Assembly (NCBI RefSeq): GCF_024166365.1
Contig: NC_064826.1
Span: 60,467,001 to 60,531,000 of the forward strand
Direction of reading: 5' to 3'
Source: Elephas maximus indicus
Lineage: Eukaryota > Chordata > Mammalia > Proboscidea > Elephantidae
DNA: 64,000 nt
How positions within the stretch are numbered: the stretch's first letter is position 1; every line of letters starts with the position of its first letter. The translations under genes were made by a program, and so were the position numbers. The notes beneath the pieces are model-generated. The model saw only the letters and a program-made list of their open reading frames with translations, searched no databases and was not told the origin of the DNA. Positions 33,318 to 45,690 of the stretch are shown one piece after another.

Positions 33318-35700
33318 CATTTGTTGTTGTTAGGTTCCGACTCATAGCGACCCTTTGTACAACAGAACAAAACACAGCCTGGCCCTGCATCATCCTCACA
33401 ATTGTTGCTATTCTTGAGCCCATCATTGCAGCCAGTGTGTCAATCCATCTTATTGAGGGTCTTGCTCTTTTTTGCTGACCCTCTACCTCACCAGCATGAT
33501 ATCCTTCTCCAGATCCCTCCTGAAAACACATCCAAAGTATATGAGATGAAATCTCACCATCCTTGCTTCCAAGGGGCACTCTGGCTGTACCTCTTCCAAG
33601 ACAAGCTTGTTCATTCTGGCAGTCCAAGGTATGTTCAATATTCTTTGCCAATAGCACAATTCAAAGGCATCAATTCTTCTTCAGTCTTCCTTATTCATTG
33701 CTAAGCTTTCACATGCATATGAGACAATTGAAAATATCATGGCTTAGGCCAGGTGCACCTTAGTCCTCAAAGTAACACATTTGCTTTGCAACACTTTAAA
33801 GAGGACATTTGTATCAGATTTGCCCATTGCAGTGCATCTTTTGATTTCTTGATCGCTGCTTCCATGGGCGTTGGTTGTGGATTCAAGTAAAATGAAATCC
33901 TTGACAACTTCAATCTTTTCTGCATTTATCATACTGTTGTTTGTTGGTTCAGTTGTGAGGATTTTTTTGTTTTCTTTATGTTAATATGTAGTCCATACTG
34001 AAGGCTGTACTGTTTGATCTTCATTAGTTAGTGCTTCAAGTTCTTTTCACTTCAGCAAGCAAGGTTGTGTCATCTGTATATCGCAGACTGTTAATGAGTC
34101 TTCCTTTAATCCTAATGCCTTGTTCTCCTTCATATTGTTCAGTTTCTTGGATTATTTGCTGAGCATACAAATTGAATCCAGTATGGTGAAATAATACAAC
34201 CCTGATGCACACCTCTCCTGATTTAAAAGTCACACAGTATCCCCTTTTCCTGTTCAAATGACTGCCTCTTGGTCTATGTACTGGTTCCTCATGAGCATGA
34301 TCAAGTGTTCTGGAATTCCCATGTTCCCAGTGTTATCTATAAGTTATTAGGATCCACACAGTTAAATGGCTTTACATACTTAATAAAACAGGTAAACATC
34401 TTTCTGGTATTCTGTTTTCAACCAAGATCCATCTAACATCAGCAATGATATCCCTCGTTCCACATCCTCTTCTAAATCTGGCTTGACTTTCTGTTAGTTC
34501 CCTATCAATGTGCTGCTTCAACTGTTTTTGAATTATCTTCAGCAAAATTTTACTTGCATGTGATAATAATGATATTGTTCAATAATATATGCATTCTGTT
34601 GGATCACCTTTCTTTGCAATGGGGACCAGTATAGATCTCTTCCAGTCAGTTGGCCAAGTAGCTGCCTTGCAAATTTCTTGGCATACACAAGTGAGCACCT
34701 CCAGTACTTCATGCGTTTGTTGAAACATATCAATTGGAATTCCATCAATTCCCAAAGCCTTGTTTTTCACCAATGCCTCCAGGGCAGCTTGGACTTCTTC
34801 CTTCAGGACCATTGGTTCTTGATCTTATGCTACCTCCTGAAATGATTGAACATCAACCAGTTCTTTCTGGTGCAGTCACTCTGTGTATTCCTCCATCCAT
34901 CTGCTTTTGATGCTTCCTGCATCTTTCAATATTTTGCCCATAGAATCCTTTGAAATTGCAACTGAAGGGTTGGATTTTTTCTTCAGTTCTTTTAGCTCTA
35001 GGAATGCTAAGCATGTTCTTCCTTTTTGGTTTTCTAACTCCAGGTCTGTACATTTCAGTATAATACTTTGCTTGTCTTCTCAATCCCCTTTTGAAATCTT
35101 CTGCTCAGCTTTTTCACTTCATTATTTCCTCCATTTGCTTTAGCTACTCTATGTTCAAGAGCTAGTTTCATTGTCTCTTCTGATATTCATTTTGATCTTT
35201 TCTTTCTTTCCTGCCTTTTCAATGACTTTTTGCTTTCTTCTTGTATAATGTCCTTGATGTCATCTCACAACTCATCTGGACTTCTGTCATTCAGTGTTTA
35301 ATGCATCAAATCTATTCTTAAGATGGTCTCCAAATTCAGGTGGGATATACTCAAGGTTGTATTTTGGCTCCCATGGACTTGTTCTAATTTTCTGCAGCAT
35401 CAACTTGAACTTGCATATGAGCAATTGATGGTCTGTTCTGCAGCTGGCCCCTGGCCTTGTTCTGACTGATGACACTGAGCTTCTCCATTTTCTCTTTCCA
35501 CAGATGTAGTCAATTTGATTCCTGTGTATTCCATCTGGTGAGGTCCACGTGTATAGTCACCTTTTATGTCGTTGAAAAAGGTGATGTAGAAGTCCTTGGT
35601 CTTGCAAAATTCTATCATAGGATTTCCGTCATTGTTTCTATCACCAAGTCCATGTTTTCCAACTATGGACTGTTCTTGTTTCCAGCTTTTGTGTTCCATT
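33318..35700 (-). pseudogene. RTE endonuclease-RT ORF relic
   Basis: Reverse-strand pieces: 35400-35699 is endonuclease domain (VGKHGLGDRNNDGN, an AP-endonuclease-like motif region); 34579-34812 is RT fingers (VLKEEVQAALEALVKNKA, TWPTDWKRSILVPI); 34036-34257 has YTDDTTLLAE, where the catalytic YADD reads YTDD; 33744-33932 and 33271-33657 are the thumb and C-terminus. Several stops and frameshifts separate them. The protein would nick target DNA and copy its own RNA; this copy cannot. Confidence 0.86.
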
Positions 35701-36368
35701 CACCAGCAACTATCAATGCATCTTGATTGTGTTTGATCAATTTTAGAGGGCAGAAATTGGTATAAATCTTCAATTTCTTCAACTTTGGCATTGGTGGTTG
35801 GTGCATAAATTTGAATAGTAATCATATTAACTGGTCTTCCTTATAGGCTTATGGATATTATCCTATCACTGACAACATTGTATTTCAGGATGGATCTTGA
35901 AATGTTCTTTTTGATGATTAATGCGATGCCATTCCTCTTCAATTTGCCATTCCCAGCTTAGTAGACTACATGATTGTTTGATTCAAAATGACTAATACTA
36001 GTCCATTTCAGCTCACTAATGCCTAAGATATCAATCTTTATGTGTTCCATTGCATTTTTAACAACATCCAGTTTTCCTAGATTCATACTTCATACATTCC
36101 AGGTTCTGCTTAATAATAATGGATGCTTGCAGCTGATTCTTCTCATTTTTTGACGTGCCACACCAGCAAGTGAAGGTTCCGAAAGCTTTACTCCATCCAC
36201 ATCATTAAGGTGGACTCTACTTTGAGGAGGCAGCTCTTCCTCGGTTGTATTTTCAGTGCCTTCCTACCTGAGGGGCTCATCTTCTGGCACTATATCAATG
36301 TTCTGGTGCTATTCATAAAGTTTCACTGCCCAGTTTTTCAGAAATAAACCTCCAGGTCCTTGTACCTT
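33318..36368 (-). mobile_element. RTE LINE, near full length (3' and central part), split by L1
   Basis: Antisense copy from the 3' terminus (TGTTGTTGTTAGGTTC) through RT and endonuclease towards the 5' UTR. It is interrupted at 36368 and resumes at 44041-44162. The two parts together measure about 3.17 kb, close to full length for this family. It is collinear with the RTE at 2582-3138 across the break. Confidence 0.92.
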
Positions 36369-37389
36369 GTTTTTTTTTGGGGGAGGGGGGGATTTTTTTT
36401 TTAAATAATTTTTATTGTACTTTAAGTGAAAGTTTACAAATCAAGTCAGTCTCTCACACCTTGCTACATATTCCCAATTACTCTCCCGCTAATGAGACAG
36501 CCCACTCTCTCCCTCCACTCGCTCTTTTCGTGTCCATTTCGCCAGCTTCTAACCCCCTCTACCCTCTTATCTCCCCCCCAGGCAGGAGATGCCAACATAG
36601 TCTCAAGTGTCCACCTGATCCAAGAAGCTTACTCCTCACCAGCATCCCTCTCCAACCCCTTGTCCAGTCCAATCCATGTCTGAAGAGTTGGCTTCGGGAA
36701 TGGTTCCTGTCCTGGGCCAACAGAAGGTCCGGGGGCCATGACCACCGGGGTCCTTCCAGTCTCATGCAGACCATTAAGTCTGGTCTTTTTATGAGAATTT
36801 GGGGTCTGCATCCCACTGCTCTCCTGCTCCCTCAGGGGATCTCTGTTGTGTTCCCTGTCAGGGCAGGCATCAGTTGTAGCCAGGCACCATCTAGTTCTTC
36901 TGGTCTCAGGATGATGTAGTCTCTGGTTCATGTGGCCCTTTCTGTCTCTTGGGCTTATAATTACCTTGTGTCCTTGGTGTTCTTCATTCTCCTTTGATCC
37001 AGGTGTGTTGAGACCAATTGATGCATCTTACATGGCCACTTGCTAGCATTTAAGACCCCAGATGCCACTCTTCAAAGTGGGATGCAGAATGTTTTGTTAA
37101 TAGATTTTATTATGCCAATTGACTTAGATGTCCTCTGAAACCATGGTCCCCAGACCCCTGCCCCTGCTACACTGGCCTTCGAATTATTCAGTTTATTCAG
37201 GAAACTTCTTTGCTTTTGGTTTAGTCCAATTGTGCTGACCTCCCCTGTATTGTGTGTTGTCATTCCCTTCACCTAAAGTAGTTCTTATCTACTATCTAAT
37301 TAGTGAATACCCCTCTCCCACCCTCCCTCCCTCCCGCCTCTTGTAACCACAAAAGAATGTTTTCTTCTCAGTTTAAACTATTTCTCAAG

Positions 37390-40300
37390 TTCTTATAATA
37401 GTGGCCGTATGCAATATTTGTCCTTTTGCAACTGACTGATTTCACTCAGCATAATGCCTTCCAGGTTCCTCCATGTTATGAAACGTTTCACAGATTCCTC
37501 ACTGTTCTTTATGGATCCATAGTATTCCATTGCGTTAATATACCATAATTTATTTATCCATTCATCCATTGATGGACACCTTGGTTGGTTCCATGCTTTT
37601 GCTATTGTAAACAGTGCTACAGTAAACATGGGTGTGCATATATCTGTTCGTGTAAAGACTCATTTCTCTAGGATATATTCCGAGGAGTGGGATTGCTGGA
37701 TCCTATGGTAGTTCTACTTCTAGCTTTTTAAGGAAGTGCCAAATCGATTTCCAAAGTGGTTGTACCATTTGACATTCCCACCAGCAGTGTAGAAGTGTTC
37801 CAATCTCTCCACAGCCTCTCCAACATTTATTATTTTGTGTTTTTTGGATTAATCCCAGCCTTGTTGCAGTGAGATGAAATCTCATTGTAGTTTTGATCTG
37901 CATTTCTCTAATGGCTAATGATCATGAACATTTCCTTATGTATCTGCTAGCTACCGGAATGTCTTCTTTAGTGAAGTGTCTATTCATATCTTTCACCCAT
38001 TTTTTAATTGGGTTATTTGTCTTTTTGTAGTTGGGTTTTTGCAATATCATGTAGATTTTAGAGATCAGGCGCTGATAGAAAATGTCATAGCTAAAAACTT
38101 TTTCATGGTCTGTAGGTAGTCTTTTAACTCTTTTGGTGAAGTCTTTGGATGAGCATAGGTGTTTGATTTTTAGGAGCTCCTAGTTATCTAGTTTTTCTTC
38201 TGCATTCTTAATAATGTTTTGTATACTGTTTATCCCATATATTAGGGCTCCTAACATTGTCTCTATTTTTTATTCCATGATCTTTATCATTTTAGATGTT
38301 ATGCTTAGGTCTTTGATCCATTTTGAGCTTGTTTTTGTGCATGGAGTAAGGTATGGGCCTTGTTTCATTTTTTTGCAGATGGATATCCAGTTATGCCAGC
38401 ACCATTTATTAAAAAGACTGTCTTTTCCCCATTTAACTGTTTTGGGGCCTTTGTCAAATATCAAGTGCTCATATGTGGATGGATTTATGTCTGGATTCTC
38501 AATTCTGTTCCATTGGTCTATGTATCTGTTGTTGTACCAGTACCAGGCTGTTTTGACTACTGTGGCGGTATAATAGGTTCTAAAATCAGATAAAGTAAGG
38601 CCTCCCGCTTTGTTCTTCTTTTCAGTAATGCCTTATTTATCCAGGGCCTCTTTCCCTTCCATATGAAGTTGGTGATTTGTTTCTCCATCTCATTAAAGAA
38701 TGTCGTTGGGATTTGGATCGGAATTGCATTTTTATGTTTTTGTATAGATCGCTTTTGGTAGAATAGACATTTTTTGTAATGTTATGTCTTCCTATCCATG
38801 AGCAAGGTATGTTTTTCCACTTATGTAAGTCTCTTGGTTTCTTGCAGAAGTGTACTGCAGTTTTCTTTGTATAAATCTTTTACATCTCTGGTAAGATTTA
38901 TTCCTAAGTATTTTATCTTCTTGGGGGCTACTGTAAATGGCATTGATTTGGTGATTTCTTCTTCGATATTCTTTTTGTTGGTGTAGAGGAATCCAACTGA
39001 TTTTTGTATGTTTATCTTGTATCCTGATACTCTGTTGAACTCTTCTATTAGTTTCAGTAGTTTTCTCGAGGATTCCTTAGGGTTTTCTGCATATAAAATC
39101 ATGTCATCTGTGTGTACTTGTTAAGTGTTATGGCTGCTAACCAAAAGGTTGGCAGTTCAAATCTGCCAGGTGCTCTTTGGAAACACTGTGGGGCAGTTCT
39201 ATCCTGTCCTATAGGGTCGCTATGAGTTGGAATTGACTCGATGGCACTGGTTTTTTTTTTTTTTTTTTGGCAAATAGAGATACTTTCACTTCTTCATTGC
39301 CAGTCTGGATGCCCTTTATTTCTCTATCTAGCCTAATTGCTCTCTCTAGGACCTCCAACACAATGTTGAATAAAAGTGGTGATAAAAGGCATCCTTGCCT
39401 GGTTCCCGATCTCAGTGGGAATGCTTTCAGGCTCTCTCCATTTAGGGTGATGTTGGCTGTTGGCTTGGTATAAATGCCCTTTATTATGCTGAGTAATTTT
39501 CCTTCTATTCCTATTTTGCTGAGAGTTTTTATCATGAATGAGTGCTGAACTTTGTCAAATGCCTTTTCTGCATCAATTGATAAAATCATGTGATTCTTGT
39601 CTTTTGTTTTATTTATGTGATGGAGATTGTTTTTCTAATGTTGAACCATCCCTGCATACCTGGTATGAATCCCACTTGGTCATGATGAATTATTTTTTTG
39701 ATATGTTGTTGAATTCTATTGGCTAGAATTTTGTTGAGGATTTTTGCATCTACGTTTATGAGGGATATAGGTCTATAATTTTCTTTTCTTGGGGTGTCTT
39801 TACCTGGTTTTGGTATCACAGATATGGTGGCTTCATAGAATGAGTTTGGCAGTATTCTGTCCTTTTCTATGCTGTGAAATACCTTCAGTAGTAGTGGTGT
39901 TAACTCTTCTCTGAAAGTTTGGTAGAACTCTGCAGTGAAGCCATCCGGACCAGGGCTTTTTTTTGTTGGGAGTTTTTTGATTACCTTTTCAATCTCTTCT
40001 TTTGTTATGGGTCTATTTAGTTGTTCTACCTCTGTTTGTGTTAGTTTAGGTAGGTAGCGTGTTTCTAGGAATTCATCCATTTCTTCTAGGTTTTCAAATT
40101 TAATTTTTCATAGTAATCTGATACGATTCTTTTAATTACAGTTGGGTCTGTGGTAACATTGCCCATCTCATTTCTTATTCGGGTTATTTGGTTCCTCTCC
40201 TGTTTTTCTTTTGTTAGTTTGGCCAGTGGCTTATCAATTTTGTTGATTTTTTTCAAAAAATCAGTTTTTGGTCTTGGTAATTCTTTCAATTGTTTTTCTG

Positions 40301-41400
40301 TTTCCTGTTTCATTTAGTTCTGCTCTAATTTTTATTATTTGTTTTCTTCTGGTGTCTGAGGATTTCTTTTGTTGCTCTCTATTTGTTCAAGTTGTAGGGA
40401 TAATTCTTTGATTTTTGGCCCTTTCTTCGTTTTGCATGTGTGCATTTGTTGATATAAATTGGCCTCTGAGCACCACTTTTGCTGTGTTGCAAAGGTTCTG
40501 ATAGGAAGTGTTTTCATTCTCATTGATTCTATGAATTTCTTTATTCCATCCTTAATGTCTTCTATAATCCAGTCTTTTTTGAGCAGGGTATTGTTCAGTT
40601 TCCAAGTGTTTGATTTCTTTTCCCTGCTTTTCCTGTTATTGATTTCCACTTTTATGGCCTTATGGTCAGAGAAGATGCTTTGTAATACTTCAGTGTTTTC
40701 AATTCTGCTAAGGCTTGCTTTATGACCTAATATGTGGTCTATTCTAGAGAATGTTCCATGTGCACTGGAAAAGAAAGTATACTTGGTCGGTGTTGGGTGT
40801 AGTATTCTGTAAATTTCTACGAGGTCAAGTTGGTTGGTTGTGGCATTTAGATCTCTGTGTCTTTATTGAGCTTCTTTCTGGATGTCCTATCCTTCACCGA
40901 AAGTGGTGTGTTGAAGTCCCCTACTATTATTTTGGAGCTGTCTATCTCACTTTTCAATGCTGATAGAGTTTGTTTTATGTATCTTGCAGCCCTGTCATTG
41001 GGTGCATAAATATTTAATATGGTTATATCTTCTTGGTGTATTTTCACTTTAATCATTTTATAGTGTCCTTCCTTATCCTTTCTGGTGGATTTAACTTTAA
41101 AATCTATTTTGTCAGAAATTAATATTGCCACTCCTGCTCTTTTTTGATTGTTGTTTGCTTGATATATTTTTTTCCATCCTTTGAGTTTTAGTTTGTTTGT
41201 GTCTCTAAGTCTAATGTGTGTCCTTCGTAGGCAGCATATAGACAGATCTTGTTTTTTAATCCATTCTGGATAGGTATGAATTTAGTGGTATCATTTTGAT
41301 GTCTTTTTTTTGTGTATTGACAGTTTCTTTTTCCCACTTTATGTGCTGAGTAGATTGTATATTGTCCTTTCCTCATATTTGTTGTTGTTGATTTTGTTTC
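37390..41400 (-). pseudogene. L1 ORF2 relic (endonuclease, RT, Cys-rich end)
   Basis: Reverse-strand pieces in N to C order. 41131-40847 is endonuclease (DITILNIYAPN and VGDFNTP motifs). 40080-39613 is RT fingers ([27 protein letters not shown]). 39589-39209 is RT palm ([29 protein letters not shown]), ending KVSLFA. 39102-38821 resumes at [11 protein letters not shown]. 37903-37703 is the Cys-rich end ([18 protein letters not shown]). The active-site FADDMILY codons are split by an AfroSINE at 39113-39268, and other stops and frameshifts are present. Confidence 0.88.
39113..39268 (+). mobile_element. AfroSINE inside the L1 RT active-site codons
   Basis: 5'-truncated SINE: TACTTGTTAAGTGTTATGGC, GGTTGGCAGTTCAAATC, ACTGTGGGGCAGTTCTATCC, GACTCGATGGCACTGG and a T-run. 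L1 sequence ..AATCATGTCATCTG continues as GCAAATAGAGATAC.. after it. No target duplication longer than a base or two is visible. Confidence 0.9.
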
Positions 41401-41999
41401 TGCTCAGTCCCTATTTTTTTCTTGTATTTTTTTTTTTAGTAGGATAGTTTGTCTCCTTTGTAGTTACCTTATTATTTTTCTAAGTTTAAACCTAACTTTT
41501 ATTTCTTTGTATTGCCATATCTTCCTCTCCATATGCAAGGTGTATGATTACATTTCTTAGTCCCCCTTTATTATTTTAGTGTTGTCTTCTTTTATACAAT
41601 AACATCGCTATTACCCTGTTTTGAGCTTTTTTTTTTTTTTTTTTTTTAATAATCTTGCTTTGTTTTTTTGGATTTCCCTGTCTGGGTTGACGTCTGGTTG
41701 CTCTGCCCAGTGTTCTAGTCTTGGGTTGATACCTGATATTATTGATTTCCTAACCAAAGAACTCCCTTCAGTATTTCCTGTAGTTTTGGTTTGGTTTTTA
41801 CGAATTCCCTAAACCTGTGTTTATCTGGAAATGTCTTAATTTCACCTTCATATTTAAGAGACCGTTTTGCTGGATATATTCTTCTTGGTAGGCAGTTTTT
41901 TTCCTTCAATTTTTTAAATATGTCATCCTATTGTCTTCTTCGCTGCATAGTTTCTGCTGAGTAGTCTGAGCTTATTCTTATTGGCTCTCCTTTGTAGGT

Positions 42000-42840
42000 G
42001 ACTTTTCATTTATCCCTTGCTGCTCTTATAATTCTCTCTTTATGTTTGGTTTTGGCAAGTTTGATTGTAATACGTCCTGGTGACTTTCTTTTAACATCTA
42101 CCTTATGTGGAGTTCGATGAGCATCTTGGATCGATATCTTCACATCTTTCACAATATCAGGGAAGTTTTCTGCCAACAAATCTCCAATAACTCTCTCTGT
42201 ATTTTCTGTTATCCCTCCCTTTCTGGTACTCCAATCACTCATTGGTTATTTCTCTTGATAGAGTCCCACATGATTCTTAAGGTTTCTTCATCTTTTGAAA
42301 TTCTTTTATCTGATTTTTCTTCAAATATATTAGTGCCAAGTGATTTATCTTTGAGTTCAGAAGTTCTAGCTTCTACTTGCTCAATTCTGCTCCACTGACT
42401 TTCTATTGAGTTGTCTACTTCCTTAATTTTATTGTTAATCTACTGAATTTCTGATTGCTGTCTGTCTATGGATTTTTCCAGCTTATTAAACTTTTCATTA
42501 TGTTCCTGAATAATCTTTCTAATTTCTTCAGTTGCTTTATCTGTGTGTTCCTTGGCTCGTTCTGCATATTACCTCATTTCCTTCCTGATGTCTTGAAGGG
42601 TTTTGTATATTAAAGTTTTGTATTCTGGCTCTGGTAATTCCAGAAATGAACTTTCTTCTAGAAGATCCCTGGGTTATTTGTTTTGAGAGCCTGTTGAGTT
42701 GATCATGGTCTGTTTCTTTATGTGACTTGATATTGACTTTTGTCTCCGAGCCATCTATAGGTTATTGTGTTAGTTTATGCTTGCTTAGTTTATGCTTGCT
42801 TACTGTGTCATAGCTTCTTGCTTTGTTTTGTTTTGGTATA
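42000..42840 (-). pseudogene. L1 ORF1 relic
   Basis: The reverse frame at 42006-42242 contains NFPDIVKDVKISIQDAHR, PGRITIKLAK and RIIRAARDK, the RRM and C-terminal domain of ORF1p, the RNA-binding chaperone of L1. The upstream coiled-coil part is broken by stops. Confidence 0.82.
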
Positions 42841-42849
42841 CCCCTATGG

Positions 42850-44040
42850 GTTGCTTGAGTGAGCTAACTTGATTATTTTCACCTTTGGAGCTCTGGTGTC
42901 CTGTCCCCAGCTGGCTAGAGCTGTTATCGGGTATATCAGTCTAAGAGTCCATTCAGTTTTCTTGTATGAATTCAGCTCAGGTTTCCAGGTAGCTGATATC
43001 AAGTGTGTGGTACAGGCTCTGTCTTACAGTCTTAGAGGGGCAGGGGTGATTGGTGTAGGTACCGGTATCTGTTTGCAGCAGGGGGTCACACTCTGAACAA
43101 GGCAGGAGGCTGAGACCTGACCCCTGAGTGTCTCTGAGGAAAGCGTGTCCCTGTTCCCCAGAGCGTGGATGTGGGTGGGTTCTGCGGACAGACCATGGGC
43201 ACCCAAAGTTTTTGGTTGTAAGGATTGGGAGGTACCAGTTATCTTTGGACCTCTGTCGCGGGTGGCTGGGTGAACTGAGAGGAGCTACCAGTCCTTAGGT
43301 CCCTGATGTGGGTAGGTGAGGACCTTGTTTAATAGGCAAAGGAATGTCAAACATCAAATACCCACCTCTCCACTGCACAGCTGAAATGGTTGGAGTCTGC
43401 CAACAAGGGCCTATTCTCCCAAAATAGGCCCACACAGGTCCATGCAGAAGGGAAATGTGCTCAAAGTCCACGGAAGGTTTATGCCTGGACAGCAGCCGCT
43501 TCTGTCCTGAGCTCCCCTGATGAGTGGAGCTGGCAAATTATCTTTTCCCCAAATTGCAAAATTTTTTCTTCCCCAAGGCCGGGAGGATGGCTCTAGGTGC
43601 TCAGTAGTGCCTATTTCAGGCTCAGGGAATTCAGCTGCTGAAGCTGGCTTGGGGGTGGGGGGTGCACAGTAAAATATACGCAAGCACTTATCTTTTACTG
43701 AGAGCGCTGTTCTCCTCAGGTTCCAGAGGTGTAAGTTGGCTGTGTGGCTGGCTGCTACTCCCGGAGGAAACTGCGGCTAAATGCCAGTACCAACCTGCCA
43801 CCACAGCCACTCCAGGAATGGTGTCTGAGGGCTACCCATGATTCAGGTCTGGTAAGTCCTCTCCGCTTCTTAATGGTCTCTTCCTCCCCTTGCCCCTCAG
43901 TTCATTTTCTAAGCTTGCCTTTGAACATCAGGGCTCTCAGCTTGTCACAAATATACTCGTTTCACTTGTTTTTTCGGGTCTTTATTATAAAGAGGGCTCG
44001 CTGGAAGCGTCTGTCTATTTGGCCATCTTGGCTCCGCCTC
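42850..44040 (-). promoter_or_regulatory. L1 5' UTR (internal promoter region)
   Basis: About 1.2 kb, GC-richer than its surroundings and with scattered CpG (for example near 43140-43260 and 43480-43620), starting GGCGGAGCCAAGATGGCC on the reverse strand. L1 5' UTRs act as internal RNA polymerase II promoters. Similarity to 10028-11258 shows a shared UTR type. Promoter activity of this copy is inferred from family, not shown. Confidence 0.75.
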
Positions 44041-44162
44041 TTGTCTATCTTTTCTGGAAGCTCTGCTGAAACTTTTCCACCATGGGTGACCCTGCTGGTA
44101 TTTGAAATATTGGTGGCATATCTTCCAGCATCACAGCAACACATAAGCCACCACGGTATGAC
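44041..44162 (-). mobile_element. RTE LINE, 5' end (continuation of 33318-36368)
   Basis: GGAAGCTCTGCTGAAAC, ACCATGGGTGACCCTGCTGG, TATTGGTGGCATA, AGCATCACAGCAACACATAAG match 3050-3130 of the uninterrupted copy and end near the RTE 5' terminus. Confidence 0.9.
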
Positions 44163-44228
44163 AAACTGATAGATAAGTCGTGGTTGATTATTTATTTATT
44201 TGTTAAAATTTAATAAAATCACTGCAAT

Positions 44229-44430
44229 TTTCAGAGTCTAAAAAAGGAACCTCTGATATAGAGAGTTTCATAGCCAAAGAATCAAGCAAGCATGAATTCA
44301 GTGAAGGAAGCTAAAGAGAAAACTTTATGGCATGTAACTTAGCAGTCTGACCTATTTTGTGCTAACCTGATCTGAATTATTTGGCTAATGAAACTTTCTG
44401 TATAACAGGTTCCTTTTTTAGACTCTGAAA
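44229..44430. mobile_element. Palindromic MITE-like element, unassigned
   Basis: The outer 24 bp are perfect inverted repeats (44229-44252 and 44407-44430). The similarity continues imperfectly inwards to about 44282 and 44377 (for example GAGTTTCATAGCCAAAG against CTTTGGCTAATGAAAC-like), giving arms of about 54 bp and a centre of about 95 bp. Total 202 bp, with no coding capacity. Inset ends reading CAGAG..CTCTG resemble hAT CAG ends, but I see no 8-bp target duplication. It could equally be a non-transposon palindrome. Confidence 0.6.
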
Positions 44431-44527
44431 CTGGCAGCTATTTTGTTAAATTTTATGGTTATATAAATCTTTAGCAATTTTCCCAAATGGGCAATAGGCA
44501 ATGATTAGGAAGTAGCCATGGAGAACT

Positions 44528-44735
44528 TTTTTTTTTGGTTTATGGTTTTTTTTTCCTAAATACATTTTGTTGTTCTTGAGAATATACACAACAGAAATAC
44601 AACAATTCAACAGTTTGTTCATGTTCAACTCAATGGCATTGATTACATTTTTCAAGTTGTGCAGCCATTCTCCTTTTCTGAGTTGTTCCTCCCTCATTAC
44701 CCTAAACTCACTACCCCCTAAGGTGCCTATCTAAT
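44528..44735 (-). mobile_element. Old L1 3' end
   Basis: Antisense pattern of older L1 3' ends: ATACACAACAGAAATAC, CAACTCAATGGCATTGATTAC, CAAGTTGTGCAGCCATTC, CTCACTACCCCCTAA, with a T-rich start. Confidence 0.7.
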
Positions 44736-45236
44736 TATCATGGATTGAATTGTGTCCCCCCAAAATATATGTCAACTTGGTTAGGCCACAATTCCCAGTA
44801 TTGTGTGGTTGTCATCTGTTTCGTGATTGTAATTTTATGATAAAGAGGATTATGGTGGGATTGTTTAACACTCTTGCCCAGGTTGCAACCCGGATCCAAT
44901 GTAAAGGGAGTTTCTCTGGGGTGTGTTCTACACCACCTTTAATCTCTCAAGAGATAAAAAGGGAAGGAAAGCAAGCAGAGAGGGGGGACTTCATACCACC
45001 AAGAAAGCTGTGCCAGCAGCAGAGCATGTCTTTTGGATCCAGGATCCCTGCAAGGAGAAGCTCTTAGTCTGGGAGAAGATTGATGAGAAGACCAACAGAG
45101 GGAGAAAGCCTTCCCCTGGAGCTGATGCCCTGAATTTGGACTTTTAGCCTACTTTACTGTAAGGAAATAAATTCCTCTTTGTTAAAGTCATCCACTTGCA
45201 GTATTTCTGTTATAGCAGCACTAAATGACTAAGACA
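44736..45236 (+). mobile_element. MaLR-like LTR
   Basis: TATCATGGATTGAATTGTG, CCCCCCAAAATATATGTC, CAATTCCCAGTATTGTG, GATCCAATGTAAAGGG, CATACCACCAAGAAAGC, GTATTTCTGTTATAGC, AATGACTAAGACA. It is the best-preserved copy of the family also at 3139-3664 (reverse) and 21527-21823. Confidence 0.8.
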
Positions 45237-45239
45237 TTA

Positions 45240-45690
45240 ATCTTTAGAGTTGCTGATGTCAATTTGATCCTGTATAGATAGTTCTTAAAAGAGCATAATG
45301 CTCAAGGCAGACTTTGTTACTAGTTAAGCTAAACTATTTTTTGGTTTCAAGATGACTTCAGGGGATATTTTTGGTTTACTGTTTAAAGATTATCTCAGGG
45401 CAATAATTTCAGGGGTTCATCCATTTTTCATGGCTCCAGAAAGTCTAGATTCCAAGCCATGGAAAACTTCTTGCCTATTACCAAGTGCTGTTGGAGAAAA
45501 ACTGCTGTATTGGGCATATTGATTTCACTATAAATTTATGGATACCCCCTTCAGCTGGGCCAACAATATTTTTAGCCTATTATCCATTTTCTGACTTACC
45601 TCTCTCTTTCTCACAATGATTGTTTCAAACCTTCTCCACTACCTTCACTCCACTCTCCACTTCTCTGCCATCAAAACTCCAATCACCTTA
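45240..45690. other. Stretch without recognised elements
   Basis: No repeat family recognised; it ends in the left copy of an L1 target duplication (45673-45690). Confidence 0.5.

Larger units (their letters stand above)
36369..44040 (-). mobile_element. Full-length L1 LINE inserted in an RTE
   Basis: On the reverse strand it runs from GGCGGAGCCAAGATGGCC at 44040 down to the 3' UTR end ACTTTCACTTAAAGTACAAT and an interrupted A-tail at about 36369-36412. Order: 5' UTR 44040 to about 42850, ORF1 about 42840-42000, ORF2 about 41400-37390, 3' UTR about 37390-36413. Total 7.67 kb including a SINE of about 150 bp. The RTE continues on both sides. Flanking CTTGT(A/C)-type sequences give at best an imperfect target duplication. 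Confidence 0.93.

Noticed and set aside
36377-36919. 180-codon open frame on the + strand
   Set aside because: It is antisense to the L1 3' UTR and has no domain features, so it is a chance frame.
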